Part shown: positions 39,169-51,969 of the stretch, piece after piece
How positions within the stretch are numbered: the stretch's first letter is position 1
How the letters are laid out: every line of letters begins with the position of its first letter
Source: Baylisascaris procyonis
Lineage: Eukaryota > Nematoda > Chromadorea > Rhabditida > Ascarididae
Assembly (NCBI GenBank): GCA_037389465.1
Contig: JAZARR010000230.1
Location: 3,534,001-3,598,000 of the forward strand
Direction: 5' to 3'
DNA: 64,000 nucleotides
The notes under the pieces: generated by a model
The model's database searches: none
What the model was told of the DNA's origin: nothing
What the model saw: the letters and a program-made list of their open reading frames with translations, nothing else
Position numbers and translations under genes: made by a program

Positions 39169-42100
39169 TTACACAATTGAAAAAGTGGCAATAAGACCAG
39201 CTGGGAAATGCTTCATTTTACGATAGATGTGTTCGTTCTCCTTCATTATGCGAAGCGCTTTTAAAAATGAAAATTTAGCCGAAACCTTTGTGACCCAATC
39301 GTTCAACGAGAATGGTAATTCGAGATGCTCAGTGACTGCTTCAAGTGTTGGATTCGAAATAATTACAGCACCGCCACGGATATTTGCATACAGGAAGTTC
39401 CAGCAGGACACCTGCAAGTTGTCCTTTTATTGCTCATCTTGGGTAGGGAGGAATATGATCTTAGTTGCAACTAAATCGTCCTTTCATTCGAATAAGCAGA
39501 GAAATTCAATCTAAATATTCCCTTCTACAACCAACTCCTCCCCCTCCCCCACCCTCCAATTCTCCTTCATTAATTACAAGGTTCCTAAGTTGAGTTGCGA
39601 AAAGTCAATCGACAGGCGCAAACTTTCCCCATCAGCAAAGAAGATACGGAGGATTGAAAATGAGAACTGATAAACCTTCTTCGCAAAAAATGGAAAATCG
39701 CAACTGTGAAAAACTCGAGCGCGGAAGTTTATTCAAATTTTCGATGCATTCTTCTTATGTCCACTGCATTTGAAACTTATAGTTCCTATTTTTTCCATTG
39801 TTTCAGCTGTGACACCAATAATGAAATAAACTAAAAAAATAAAACTTCGACATATGAAGGAACACGTAAACATCGAATAAGAAAACGAAATTTCACCTGT
39901 TCCTGTGGGGGAAGGAAGAAGCAAAATACGTTATTTAATACAACAACGTCTGCGGAAGCCAGTACCTCGCCTTGATTCCTCACATCATCGTTTATCACCT
40001 AAAGAATGACCTGTCAGAGCAATAAATATCCATCGAAAAGATAAAGTCTATAGGAATTTGATATTTTACAAGGTTTTACAAGGTTACAACTTCAGAAACT
40101 CGAATTCCCATTTTTTGTTGCCATCTTTTTAAATAAAAGCAGCATTACGGATACTGCAAAATACAAAATTTAGTCGACGTTCTTGAGAAAAAGAAGCACC
40201 ATATGTATATTTTTTAAATGCGGTAAGAGAATTCAAAAAGACATACAATACTAAGAACATACCTTAATACGATGATCCATACCATTGTCTTCGATCATTT
40301 TTCGTTGCAATTCACAAAATTCTTTGTTGATTTCGATTCCCACTGCATTCACACGTCCTCCCCTAAATCACACCCATAAGATTATCAGCTGCTCATTTTG
40401 TTATCTAAAAATGAAGAGCACATTCAGCTGATCTTTCTTGGACTTTCAATGAAAATACGGGTAAACTTGAAAATAAAATTGTAGAAATATTTAAATGTAA
40501 ATATACGTTCAGTTCGACGCAACAGTAAAAAGCGATCAAAAGGTTGCCCTCATGCCGGCTGCACATAATATACATCACTTATCGTCTGGGTCACGCTCAC
40601 CTCTGCATGAACCGATAGGATTTGAACTTTATTCTTCAAGTGGCAGAAAACAGCTTACCTAGTGCAAATTGCACCCATGTTAATAGGGATTTTTTTTTTG
40701 TTTTTAGCTAAACGGGGAATACGTTGAATGCTATAAGGCTTTCTGAATCGCACAAAGGTCAAGAGATTGTTTTCAAATCATGTAGCTATTGGGATTTCAT
40801 TAACTGCTCTCATTAACGACATATCAGGAAGCGAACGATGATAGCTGAAAACTTTCCCTTCCAAATATCACATAATTTTCGCAACGACTTCCAGTTTCCC
40901 TTTTTAAAAAAATAACATAAACGTGTATGAAACTATGCTTTTGTGGTATTGACATCATCAACTAAACAAGGCAATTTGAAAAAAAAAAAAATAATATCAG
41001 CTGACTGACTGATTACAACGATGAATATTTCAATAAAAATGGAAAAGGTAGCAAGAATCTTTCAAAATGAAAAGAAAAAGATTTTTTGCAGCAATAATAC
41101 TTCCCAAAGCGTCAGACACCGCTGAATATCGAATATAGATGCGTGGAGCTAAACGAACCAAAACTTTTGAAGAATTCAATTCAACGATGAAGCAATTTTT
41201 TTTTATTCCAACCCACATACTAGATTCACATAGGGGAATTTCCAGAACATAAGACATTTTCCCCAAACACTATTAAGATTTAGCAAGCTACATTTAATGA
41301 TCTAAGCTCCTACCAAAATGAAACTTAAGTTTATGCGATCATATAAAATTTATTTGTAAGAAGATTCACCTAAACGGCAATATTCTTCTCTTTAATATTA
41401 TGGGGAGGTGACTGATGCATTAAATAATAAATAAGTGAACAAACCCATAAAGATATGACGCATATAGAACAGCACCTAATCTCGAACCGACATCCACAAT
41501 CAGTCGTCCCGACATAGCTTCACTCAATGGCACTAGTGCAGTAAACATATACCTGAGCTGAAAAAAGGAATATAATAAAAACATGCACGTAGGCAAACGC
41601 TAAAAACAGTTTTAATAAAAATATTTTTAAAGTAAGGAAAGGAAGCAATGACCGTCCTTCAATACGGGAAGCGATCGCAAAACGCTGAACTCGAACTTCC
41701 TCCTAAAATATGTTTTGACTAATATCTTGCAAACCTCAATAAAACCCCGGATTAAGCATCCTTCACAACTGTCGGAGTTTCGACCGATCTAAGCTTACTG
41801 CTTTACAGCTGATCTAAATTCATCCGAAACCGAAACTTCCATAATCACGCATATGTCACTGATCTCATTAATCGCTAAAGCTTACATAATAGAAGAGAGA
41901 GGGGAAGGGGAGGAAGGCAGGAAGAGATGTGTGTGAATGATTATAAATAACCATTAATAAAATGCGGGTATTTCAAATTCTTTAAAGCTGCACAAAGAAA
42001 CTTGAAGAAAGCACACCATCAGTTTCTTATCCGTACGACTAGCTTACCTGGAAACTGTTTGGGTACCATTCTTATTACTACTCCAAACCGGAAACGATAT

Positions 42101-45100
42101 TTAAGCAAATGGGAAAGCCCATCAAAACAGCTGGCAGGAGATGTGCTTTTTGGATTCTTCTCATCTATTCGATCAGCTGTATAAATCATTAGCAAAAAAT
42201 CAAATATGTGGAATAACATCTTTATATTTCTAGTGATGCAATTGCATGGACTAACCTCCGCCAACGAATACAACATTCCGAGATCCGACCGGTGTGAAAT
42301 ATATCCAAATTTTTTGTATCTTTGAATGATTTTATAATTTTTAAAGTTAATGAATCAATGCGAAGGATGGCATAGCAGGTTGAGCATATGATACGTATTA
42401 TTTTGTAATTCTAGATTCAACAGTTCCACAACTGGAACAATAACACAGACAAGCAGATACGCGCATATCACTCATATTGATATATACGGCCAACGCCGTT
42501 TGCAAACTCAAACTTATAAAGCATTAGAAAGCACTAAATCTACGAACACAAATGAACAAGAAACTGGAAAATACATCGGGTTGCAAACCCAATCACAAAA
42601 TATGCACCAACTATTGCATTCAATTAAATGCCCTAATCCTTAAATGTGGATATGATCGATTTTTTAGATTAAACTTCGTATACTTGCACATATCCAAAGC
42701 ACTCTCAAGGTTTCATTAAAACGCCAAGCCAACCTGATCGACACTAAGTGAATGTGAGATGAATGTCAACGGCTTTATTTCTCTCGATCCACATTTCGCA
42801 CAATAATTTCGACACAGACGTCCTTCATCCACCAGATCATCAACGTCATCCTCCTCGTACAAAAACGAATCCACATGCACCTGTATCATCGTTTCTTTCT
42901 AATGCAGCTTCCGATCTGACTAAACATTAGAATCGAAACCAAATCTGATTAAAATATCTTTAAAGCAACCAAATCGTCAACATTAAGCAATGGATGTTTT
43001 ATAAATTTTTTGAATGCAACTAAATAGAACGCAAATTTCCTAGCGATGCAACCCAACTGCGCAACGAAGCAATTTAGCAGTTACTGCATAGTCATCATCA
43101 CACTAAAATATTTCGAAGCGAAATTTTTGTTTTAAGATTGCAGGTAACTATAAATTTAACCTTGACATATACGTATGAACAAATGAACAAACTTCCCAGT
43201 TGATAAGATGTGAAAGAGAACAACAAGTTAAAAGAGCCTCGACATTAACCTCGTCTACAGTGAAAATTCTCCCGTCCAACGTTTATTACTTTTCACTGCA
43301 GAGAATAATATGAATATTAAAATTACAACAAAAACATCGACTGAAGAAAATTTCCATCACTAATGACATTCTCATTGACGACCCATTAAGAAAAATAATC
43401 AAAAACTCAAAACGGACACTAACCGTCGTTTCTGGATTGCAATCCGAGTCGAGTCCACTGGTCGGCCAATATTTCACTTCCGAATCCAAAACTGCAGTGA
43501 CCGGCAACTAAAACAAACAAGTCAGAAATAATTCGAGTGTACTTGCAATATAATGTAAAAGAAAAAATATATTATTTTGCTTGGATTAATTACTATAAAT
43601 ATTAGCATATTTAAATTTTAAGGTATGCCTGGCATAATACATGCGGAATAACATGCCAAGAAATGAATGAGATTGTTGTGTTGCTGCCGAGCGGACGAGG
43701 CGAGCAGTTGAAAGTTTACTGTCGACTGACCGAAACGGTGCACCAAACCGCATCGGGTAACTGAACCAGCTGACTGAACTGATGAGCACGCAAAACCACT
43801 AATACATCGGAGTCAACGCACATAACAACGAACGGGTTTGAAACATGCAGACAACCAGAGAAAATGGGCAATATAATAGAGCAGAGATGAACAGGTATCA
43901 CTGAGGCTGATATATGCAAATTAAGTCGTAGCGCATTCGTTCACAACAATAGAGATGTACTTCATCACAAAAAACGGCTAATGTAAATGAAATACGCGAT
44001 AAAAACAAGATATGTTGAATATCATCGTAAAGACACTGTTCACTAGATTTTTATTTTTATTTTAGTAAGCATTTATTGCTTATCGTGATGGATAAAAAAT
44101 TCAGAACTGGGGAAGATAGAGTAACAGATTCCGAAAATTAAAATTAAGTTTATAGATTCAACAGTTGCAACTCTTCAGTCACTGTTTCCTCGCAGTCTAC
44201 AATTCGGCTCGGTCGAGTGCACCCGCCCTAATCAGATAAAGCAAGCACGTTAAGAGAAGGAAGCAATTTTATAATGATGGAGATCTGTAAAATGAAGGAT
44301 GGGAGGAAAGAGGATGGGATAGATCAACAAAAAGGCAATTATTGAGGGAATTCATGGATTCTCGACATGAGATACATCGTTGGATGCTAACACTATTGTG
44401 AACCACTAGCCTCAGAAAAAATACCTAGATATGATCGAACATATTTCAAATCGATGCAATACTTGGATTTTTAGATCGAACATCTTTGCTTCGATCGGTT
44501 CACAAATCGATTGAGGCAATGATTTAGTACGGAAGTGTTTGAAGGTAATGGACATACGCAAAAAAAAAAATAATGTGATGGAAATATGAACGCAACAATT
44601 ATCACCACAACGCGCTCTCCCTTCTCAAAAAAATAGCACCTTTAACAACGAATCAACTCAAAATAGAAACAATATCGCTTACTTCGTTTCTCATTTCAAG
44701 TGCAATTTTTCGAAGTACTGCATCCGCTTGAACGATCTCAGTACTCATCCATAAAGGCAGATCGCTGCCCCCAATCGACGCATAACCTACAATTGTGATA
44801 CACTATTAATTACGATAAAAAAGAACGGAAATATTTAAAATACTAATAATAACTGTAAATGGAACATTCATATGCAAAAACATTGCATCATTTGATTACT
44901 CTTATGCAATATATGAAAATAGCCATAGTGAGAAGTATTAACGCATAAAGTCTTCCGTTCAAATTCACGAAACTTTATTTTAACTAATAGACACGAGATT
45001 TGCAGGACAAAATGTATCGTTTTCTCTCTCACTACCTGCTAAATCGAAACTTATAACTCAAGAGATAAGATAAGCTATTATTTCCGACTATCAATAATGA

Positions 45101-46207
45101 AAAATGTCGATAATTATGTAATTGCAAGAGATAGTGAAAGACGGAGCGAGAAGGGCACATTGACGAGAAAAAAGAACGACTCTCAGAATGTGTTGAAATC
45201 ATGAAATTGGGGAAATACTGCTGGGAACTTTCAAAGATGAACATTTCGCGAAAAAACAGAGACTCGTTGCGATTCCGAAAGCAAAGAAAAAAAAATGTTG
45301 ATGCATAAGATAATAAGTTTATTAAGTTCAAAAACTACTAACTGCAATAAAGGTAAAAGCAACTACCTTTTCAAGTTAGCTTAATTCAATGAGCGCTCTC
45401 ATTAGTTTGGGGGATGAGGAAGCACCCACACAATCACACATCGTCCCCTTAGCATTCTTACACATCTTGCGTAGAATTCGATAGATTTTCCCTCAGAAAA
45501 TCCTTCGAAACCAATTTTTAGTGCTATGAAATAGAACAAAATCTCATATTTTACCTCCATTATATCAGTTCCACTTTTCTCAGATAACAAATACCTTGGA
45601 AAACCAAACTCTTCCCAATGAGTTAGGATGAATGCGTTACGTTGAATCAACAAATATTCCTCACTTTCGCCCCGCCCTTAATAGATAGCATAGTTTTAGT
45701 ATGAATTTTTCTATCAATGCTCCAGCTTGAGGGTCATTTCGCATGAGTGCGGTAGCATTTTTAAAGATAAGTTAACGTCAGTATACTAGAAATTTCAACT
45801 GTTGGTGCTACGATCATATGCACTTAGAAATATGTGAGCAAAAATTTAGCTTATCTCCTCTCATATCAATACCGTAAGAAAAGGTTGGATATCTACAGTA
45901 AAATTGATCCTCTAAATGAAGGTATCACGAGTGCGGATAGCAATATATACGATCATTCCAGAATGGAAAATCCGAACAAACTATTTGAATACAATTCAAA
46001 AATCGATATAAATTTCGATTATATCGTTGAATTTTCCAAAAATTTAGCGACAAAAAAAATCTAAATACCTTTTGTCCCCGCTTGTGTGCTATCTACAACT
46101 GCAAAACTATCGATAATCCAATCGAGAAATGCGGCCACCTTGCGAGGCTCAATACGATCCAAGAGTTGAATAAATTGTTGCTCAGCTTCTTCAATGTTTA
46201 ATTGCAT
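39169..46207 (-). CDS. Predicted SAM-dependent methyltransferase with N-terminal Cys cluster
   Basis: Eight exons in coding order: 46207-46069, 44786-44683, 43507-43424, 42880-42734, 41557-41445, 40362-40263, 39998-39897 and 39411-39169. Every junction is GT-AG and keeps frame, giving 343 residues and a TAA-type end. Residues 1-47 look helical. Residues 118-128 are very acidic. Cys132, Cys136 and Cys139 (CRNYCAKC) may bind a metal. The catalytic fold follows: motif I is VDVGSRLGAVLY at 179-190, the acidic residue after strand 2 is Glu206 in GIEIN, Asp233/Asp234 form a motif like the adenine-binding one, and VVVLNN at 247-252 is the motif IV region. The spacing recalls class I enzymes, with a faint resemblance to DOT1-like lysine methyltransferases around strand 4. 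Substrate is unknown. A further in-frame exon may exist in intron 1 (about 45500-45670). Trans-splicing acceptor evidence is weak (TTTTAAG at 46216-46222). Dynactin subunit 5 lies upstream on the same strand, 2.8 kb away. Confidence 0.8.
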
Positions 46208-48993
46208 TGTAACCTCTTAAAACGAATAAATGCTTATGCATTAATAAATAGCGTTAGATATAACCGATAAATAATTGAAGAATTGACGATAAACGAGGCG
46301 AATCGTGAAAATAAAGCTGATACTATGCGCACTTCTACAATCACCGAAGTCGCAATTCAACTTATCCCATATTCACATAAACTCATTTTCTGAGATCCGA
46401 TCTGTATCACAACAAAGACACCTCTGCTACAAATCGATTGCGATTTTTTTTAGCACCTTTGAAAATAAGTAATATTATTAGAAAACTTATGCATCGCTAT
46501 GACTATCGCTATGAAAAGTCCACCTATGAAGTATATTAATAATCGCCGAATTTTATAGCTCCAGCTTAGATCGTTCCCGGTTGAAATCTATCAACGCAAC
46601 AGACACATTTGCATAGACGAAGCTGGTTGTCGTTATTACCGTGATGAGATGGATATCATATTCAACGCCTAATTCAGTTCACTACAAATGCTGCTAAAAC
46701 TGTTGCTAGGATTAAATACTTCATTCGCCAATGAATCTGCATGACGTCATTCGAGACAAACTTTTCGTTGAATTTTTTAAAACTTCTTGTTTAATTTTTT
46801 CAACTATCGAGCACTTCGCATTCGTTACATCTGATTCAGAAGTTCTCGACCGAATTCCTGAATTGCATACGGCAGACACATAGCTGTGATAGTCGTTCGT
46901 CTAAAATTCAAATTTTCCGGTCGCAAAGGATATAACTACATCAACCCACTTGCTTAACAATTTTTCCGATTCACTGCTCTTCTTATCGTCAACCAACGTT
47001 CTGCTCCTATAGATAAAACTCTGGAATTAGGCTTGACAAGCGACATACTTGTTCGTAATGACTCCACAGTGGAAAAATTTTCAGGCAGTGATAACGCGAG
47101 CTTCTTCCAATACACGATACAACAAAAATCAAGCGCAAATGCTTCGTTTGAAAATGACTCTTGAAATCAGTAAACATGTATCAAGAACTCGATATGGAAC
47201 CGGAAACACCGGAACATCGGCAGACTTCCACTGAAATAACGATGTAACAATCTTTTGCCTCCATTGGGTCTTATGGCATTTCCCACAATTGTGACAGAAA
47301 ATCAAGTAAAGTTAAATTTTTGAAAATTCAACAAACTTTATCCAAGAAATATGAAAGTAGAGATTGCGGTACTGCTGGATTTGTGAAACTTTTTTGCGGA
47401 TATTTTAAACAAAATACTGAAACATTTCGCGTATATAACGCAGTGAAATCACATACTTCCTCTATATGTAAGCTTTTATAGCAATAAAAAAACAATCGTG
47501 AAGAAAACAACGGAATAGATATAAATCGACGAAACGTTCCCTCGTTAGGATTAAATATATCCCATAAGCAATTATAAAACATAAACCACCGAACAAGTAT
47601 TTATATTCATATTCAAAGCAATCATAGATGGGATGATAGTAATGCTTCACAATATTTTTTAATGTACCTTTAGCGTCATATGATTCACAAAACTATACAT
47701 TAGCATAGTGCTTCATAGAACAATCATTAAGCATCTAACGAATGTTTCGTTTTATACTGTTTTATCATAGACCTTTGCTATTTTTCAAAATTCATATCCC
47801 TAATCGTATGACACAAAATCGCCGATTCACTTCGGCGGAAACCTTTTGAAACTTATTTCCTTCTGCTAATCACTATAAGCCACGTATGAAATAGTAAGAA
47901 ATTAAACGAACCGGAAAAAACACTGCGAAAAACTTATAAACCTATAGCTAAAGCTTGTAAGCGCCATGTGCAATACCCATGTGGGGGGCATATAATCAAA
48001 AACATATCAGTCATCAAAAAATGTCATTAAAATATATACTTTTTTTCCAATAACAAAAACCCTTTTACTGCACATTTTTTCTATTAAAACAAAATTGTTG
48101 CTTCATAAAGATCGCTTTTTGCAACATAAGAGTAATTCTAAAGAGCGATTTCTTTTTCAATGTACATCTCCTATTTCTATATGAGTATCGCATTCATCTT
48201 GGAATATTCATTCAAATCAGACGACATTTCCATTTCAAATTTCATTCAAACAATCAACAGCATCGAACACACTATTAACGAAATAGCAGAGAATGAACCT
48301 AACGATATTTATAAAAGTGGAAGAAGGAAGAGATTCTGTTGAAGTCACTAATTCGACGATATGCGAAATATTAGCAATAAATAACTGTAGCAGTAAAAGC
48401 ACATAAATACATCATTATGACAGGACCATCCGATGAAATGAAAGAAAAACTTGATATTCCACCAGAAATCTTATATATCACAAAGGTTATTTCTCAGAAA
48501 ACGACTAGCTGTAATCGGAAGTTATTTTAATTTCTTATAAGCTGTAAGGCAGAGCAAGTTGACGTAAATCGACTTGATTGAATTGCTGCTTTTATTCACG
48601 TCCCTTGAACATCTTCTAAAAGATTTTTGTGGATGAAGAGATCGATGCAAATCATGTAAGATGGCTAAACGATTTTAAAACAGTTCGTGACTGAAACACA
48701 AAGTTTCGAAAGAAAGCACCATTTGGTTAATCAAATATTAGTACCCTTTAGAGAAAAGAAAGGCAATTTTCTATAGACAAACTAAAAGCAATTACTTTTT
48801 CTTTCCGCCGGACAGGAAAACACGCCCTCATCCGACAAAATTCATGCCTTTTAAAGCACAATTGTCTCTGGACAAACTGCGCATGACGAAATCAAAAAGA
48901 CGGCGTTTGTATACCCGCAAAAGAAAATAAAAAAAACATGCAGCGTTCAACTATGATGAATCGTGAGGATATAAGCAAACGCGTTGTTCGTGG
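46208..48993. other. Spacer between DCTN5 and methyltransferase
   Basis: AT-rich; only short frames starting at non-ATG codons or without support. No AATAAA was spotted close behind the DCTN5 stop. Confidence 0.5.
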
Positions 48994-51735
48994 TTATGCG
49001 ACGATTGTAGTGTCCTTAATACCGGGTGTGAAACCGTCATAAAAGCTTCTTGTTGCTTGCGTCATCAATTCTTGTGTACTTTCGGGCAACTCACCAACGA
49101 TCACACCTGAACACAATGACCCATCATTTATGCAGTGATGATATGAGAGGACAGGGGCTCACTGTTGCGTCCTATTGCAATCCATCAACTTTTGCCGCAA
49201 ACACTCAGACTTTCGTATACAGCTGAGCATTGAACAACATATGGTCAAGGATGCTGATCTCTTAGGAAGTCGGAATTGCGAATCCCATTTTTGGAATAAG
49301 CAAAGAATTAATATCTTTAAGTCTTACAAACATGTAAGCAAGGATGAAAGAAAATATTAGTTAGAAGAACAAATGGAAGAAAGAATATATCAGCCCATCG
49401 TTACGATGATTTAATAAAGATGAAAAATATGCGAGAAATTTCAATTGCGATGCGTAATTCATTGCGAAGATGTGAAATGGATGAAATGGATGGACTGACC
49501 ACGCGAAAAAATGCATGAGAGATGGGGTATGACAGAGCACTAATTGAAAAGGGAATCGGAAACTTAAACCCCCGTACCTTCAGTATATTTTCCAACTTTG
49601 GTGAGATGAAATAAATAAATAAATAAGCAAATGAACATATAAATTAGCAAACAAACAAATAGATAAAAAGCAACTTCCGAAGAAGCGAGTTCTCCTTTGA
49701 GAAACATTTTTCGCATTCAAACCCTCCTCACTTGAGGATTATATACCCTTGACCTCTACTTCCCCGGCAGGTCAACATATGGATCGATAAGAGGAGAAAA
49801 TGGAAAACCTGGGTTGCCTCCAACAATTGAAAAAGGCGGTATGACAGCATCAGGCGGCACAACTGTATTTGGCAGCACCTGAACACAATCCCTAAGAATC
49901 ACGCTTCTGCCCACAACTGCATCATGACCGATATGGACGTAGGCACCGATCTGTGCGGCCATAATCACGCAATCCTGAAATCGCTCTCTGAATTATTCTA
50001 TTGAAACAGTACAAAATGCTTCAAATACAATTTTAGCCGATTATTTTTGAACAATTTTCGAATAGCAGAAGGAAGAAAGAAAAAAATCAGTAAGTGAATG
50101 CAACAAAAGTGCTCTTATCTGCACAAGAGAATTCAATACAGCCGCTGTAGCCTACGCCGTTTTTATGCACAGACATTTTAAAACGGCAACAGATTCCTTA
50201 TGTAACCTAACAGAGAGAAAGTCTCTTTTATAAACGCATATAAAAAACAAAAATTCCTCAGCTGCAACAATCTAAAAATTGGTGTACGCTCTCATCCAAT
50301 ATCGACAAAACTTCACAATCACGAATTCAGTGATTTGAAACTATCACGCAAAAAGGCACATATGCACACATATTTGCAATGAAATGACGTCTCAATAACG
50401 TGCTCTACGAATGCAATTCTGGAAAGGATCATCGCGATGAGTCAAATAAAACAGGCTGCTGAGAAATGGATGCCATGAACAATATTTCTAGAGGAATTAC
50501 ATCAAAGGAAACCAACAAGAAAAAGAAAAAGATCCTTTCAAGAGCGCATTTATGACAAATATCGATCTGGACATCTTATATCAGCACACTCAGGCCAACA
50601 AAATGTATCGCAGAATATTCCTTTAATAACACAGCACTCCATACGAAAGTTATACGCCTTTGGAAACGACTGTGCGACGATGAGCAAAGATTATACACTG
50701 CATTAAGCAAGTGAACCTACCTACTTCACAGAGTTTAAAATGTTCCGTTTTAAGGGAGATATGAGGATAGGTGAAGCTGGGTGGAGCATCAAGCAAAAAC
50801 GTTTTATCATTACAAAACATTTCTTGTAGATTTACGGTCTCTATAAAACGTATATTTTGAAAGCAATAGCGGGTTGTCATTTATAATCAAAAGAAGATGA
50901 ATAGAGGTTACATTTTCGATGAAAACGTGATCACCGATGTGAACAGGGAAGAACGTAAGTCCTTTACTGAATCGTTTATAAGAAGGTCGAATAACGGTAC
51001 GCTCACCGACGACACAGTACTTTCCTGCCCGGATACTGTTCATATCACCACGCAGCACACAATCGTTCATTAATATCGACTGCAACACAACATTTTACCT
51101 CAACTGTTATGAGCTTATTCCATACTCATTACGATTCTTTAAGGTGAACCCATATAACATCGTGTGTTAAAAATAAGGATGCGTCGATATGTGAAAGTAA
51201 TAAAAGCGAAGTGCACTAGCTGCAGATGTATTTTAGGGCATTTGTCGGTAACTTCGCATTACCCATTCCCCTATTCGCATTCATTTCACTTTCTGCTCTA
51301 CTCAGAAGGAAACAACGCATAAAACATTTATCTCGATTCATATTATTTCAGTCAAAAACCACCATTGCGTTCATTTTCCTATTTGAAGTCACTCTCAGAG
51401 GGCTCAAGGATTAAACAGTGTAAACATCACCAAAGGCTAATCCACGAACTTCGGTTCAAGCGTAACACTGTCTACTCGACTTGGATATCACGAATAACTA
51501 CCGCTATCTCATTTGTATAATACTGGATGGGCGCATTACGTAATTAAGCTCGGTGAACACAATCACGCGTACAGAAGGAAAACATAAGACCACCACCGTG
51601 AAAGACATTAAAAGTAACCTTTCCGTTAAGAATAATATTTTGACTGCCGTAAAGTTTCGATTTACGATTCACTTTATTTCCGGTTGCTGTTTCCACATAT
51701 TCCGTTTTGTCATAGTGCACCGGTTGCACATCCAT
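48994..51735 (-). CDS. DCTN5: Dynactin subunit 5 (p25), four exons
   Basis: Subunit of the pointed-end complex of dynactin, the cofactor that links cytoplasmic dynein to cargo. Exons in coding order: 51735-51619, 51079-50912, 49974-49809 and 49106-48994; all are GT-AG and in frame, giving 187 residues (human p25 has 182). Residues 1-39 match the family start ([15 protein letters not shown], then [12 protein letters not shown]). Residues 40-95 carry [25 protein letters not shown] and HIGDHVFIE. Residues 96-150 carry the left-handed beta-helix hexapeptide turns [11 protein letters not shown] and [10 protein letters not shown]. Exon 4 gives the conserved tail [11 protein letters not shown]. Reading past the exon 3 donor would instead add about 16 unconserved residues and stop, so exon 4 is the correct continuation. 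TTTCAG directly abuts the ATG, marking a spliced-leader or 5'-UTR acceptor. It sits on the same strand as the methyltransferase gene, but 2.8 kb is loose for a nematode operon. Confidence 0.95.
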
Positions 51736-51741
51736 CTGAAA
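51736..51741 (-). promoter_or_regulatory. Splice acceptor abutting the DCTN5 ATG
   Basis: TTTCAG immediately precedes the ATG. The protein start aligns with the family start, so no coding exon is expected upstream. A spliced-leader site or a 5'-UTR intron end explains this. Confidence 0.6.
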
Positions 51742-51908
51742 GCATCATCAATTAAGGTAAATACGCTTGCTATGAATGTGCGCTATATTCGTCCTTATAA
51801 TCCCTTCGAAAAAGCCTTCATTCAGAATGCAAACTTATAAACTGAAAATATAAGCGGGAAGTGAAATACAATCGATTTTGGCGTTTCATGCTAATTTTTA
51901 CAGGCGGG

Positions 51909-51967
<59 letters not shown>
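51909..51967. repeat. TA microsatellite upstream of DCTN5
   Basis: (TA)n of about 59 bases with a single TG interruption, about 170 bases upstream of the DCTN5 start codon. Confidence 0.95.

Positions 51968-51969
<2 letters not shown>

Noticed and set aside
45834..46064. 76-codon plus-strand frame inside intron 1 of the methyltransferase gene
   Set aside because: It is antisense to the gene with no recognisable domain, and AT-rich sequence gives such frames by chance.
47462..47650. Hydrophobic 62-codon minus-strand frame
   Set aside because: It starts at GTG, not ATG, and has no splice context or family; its Phe/Tyr/Leu richness follows from AT-rich sequence.
49756..49808. Read-through end of dynactin exon 3 as the true C-terminus
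   Set aside because: A GT donor in phase 1 leads to exon 4, which restores the conserved family tail.
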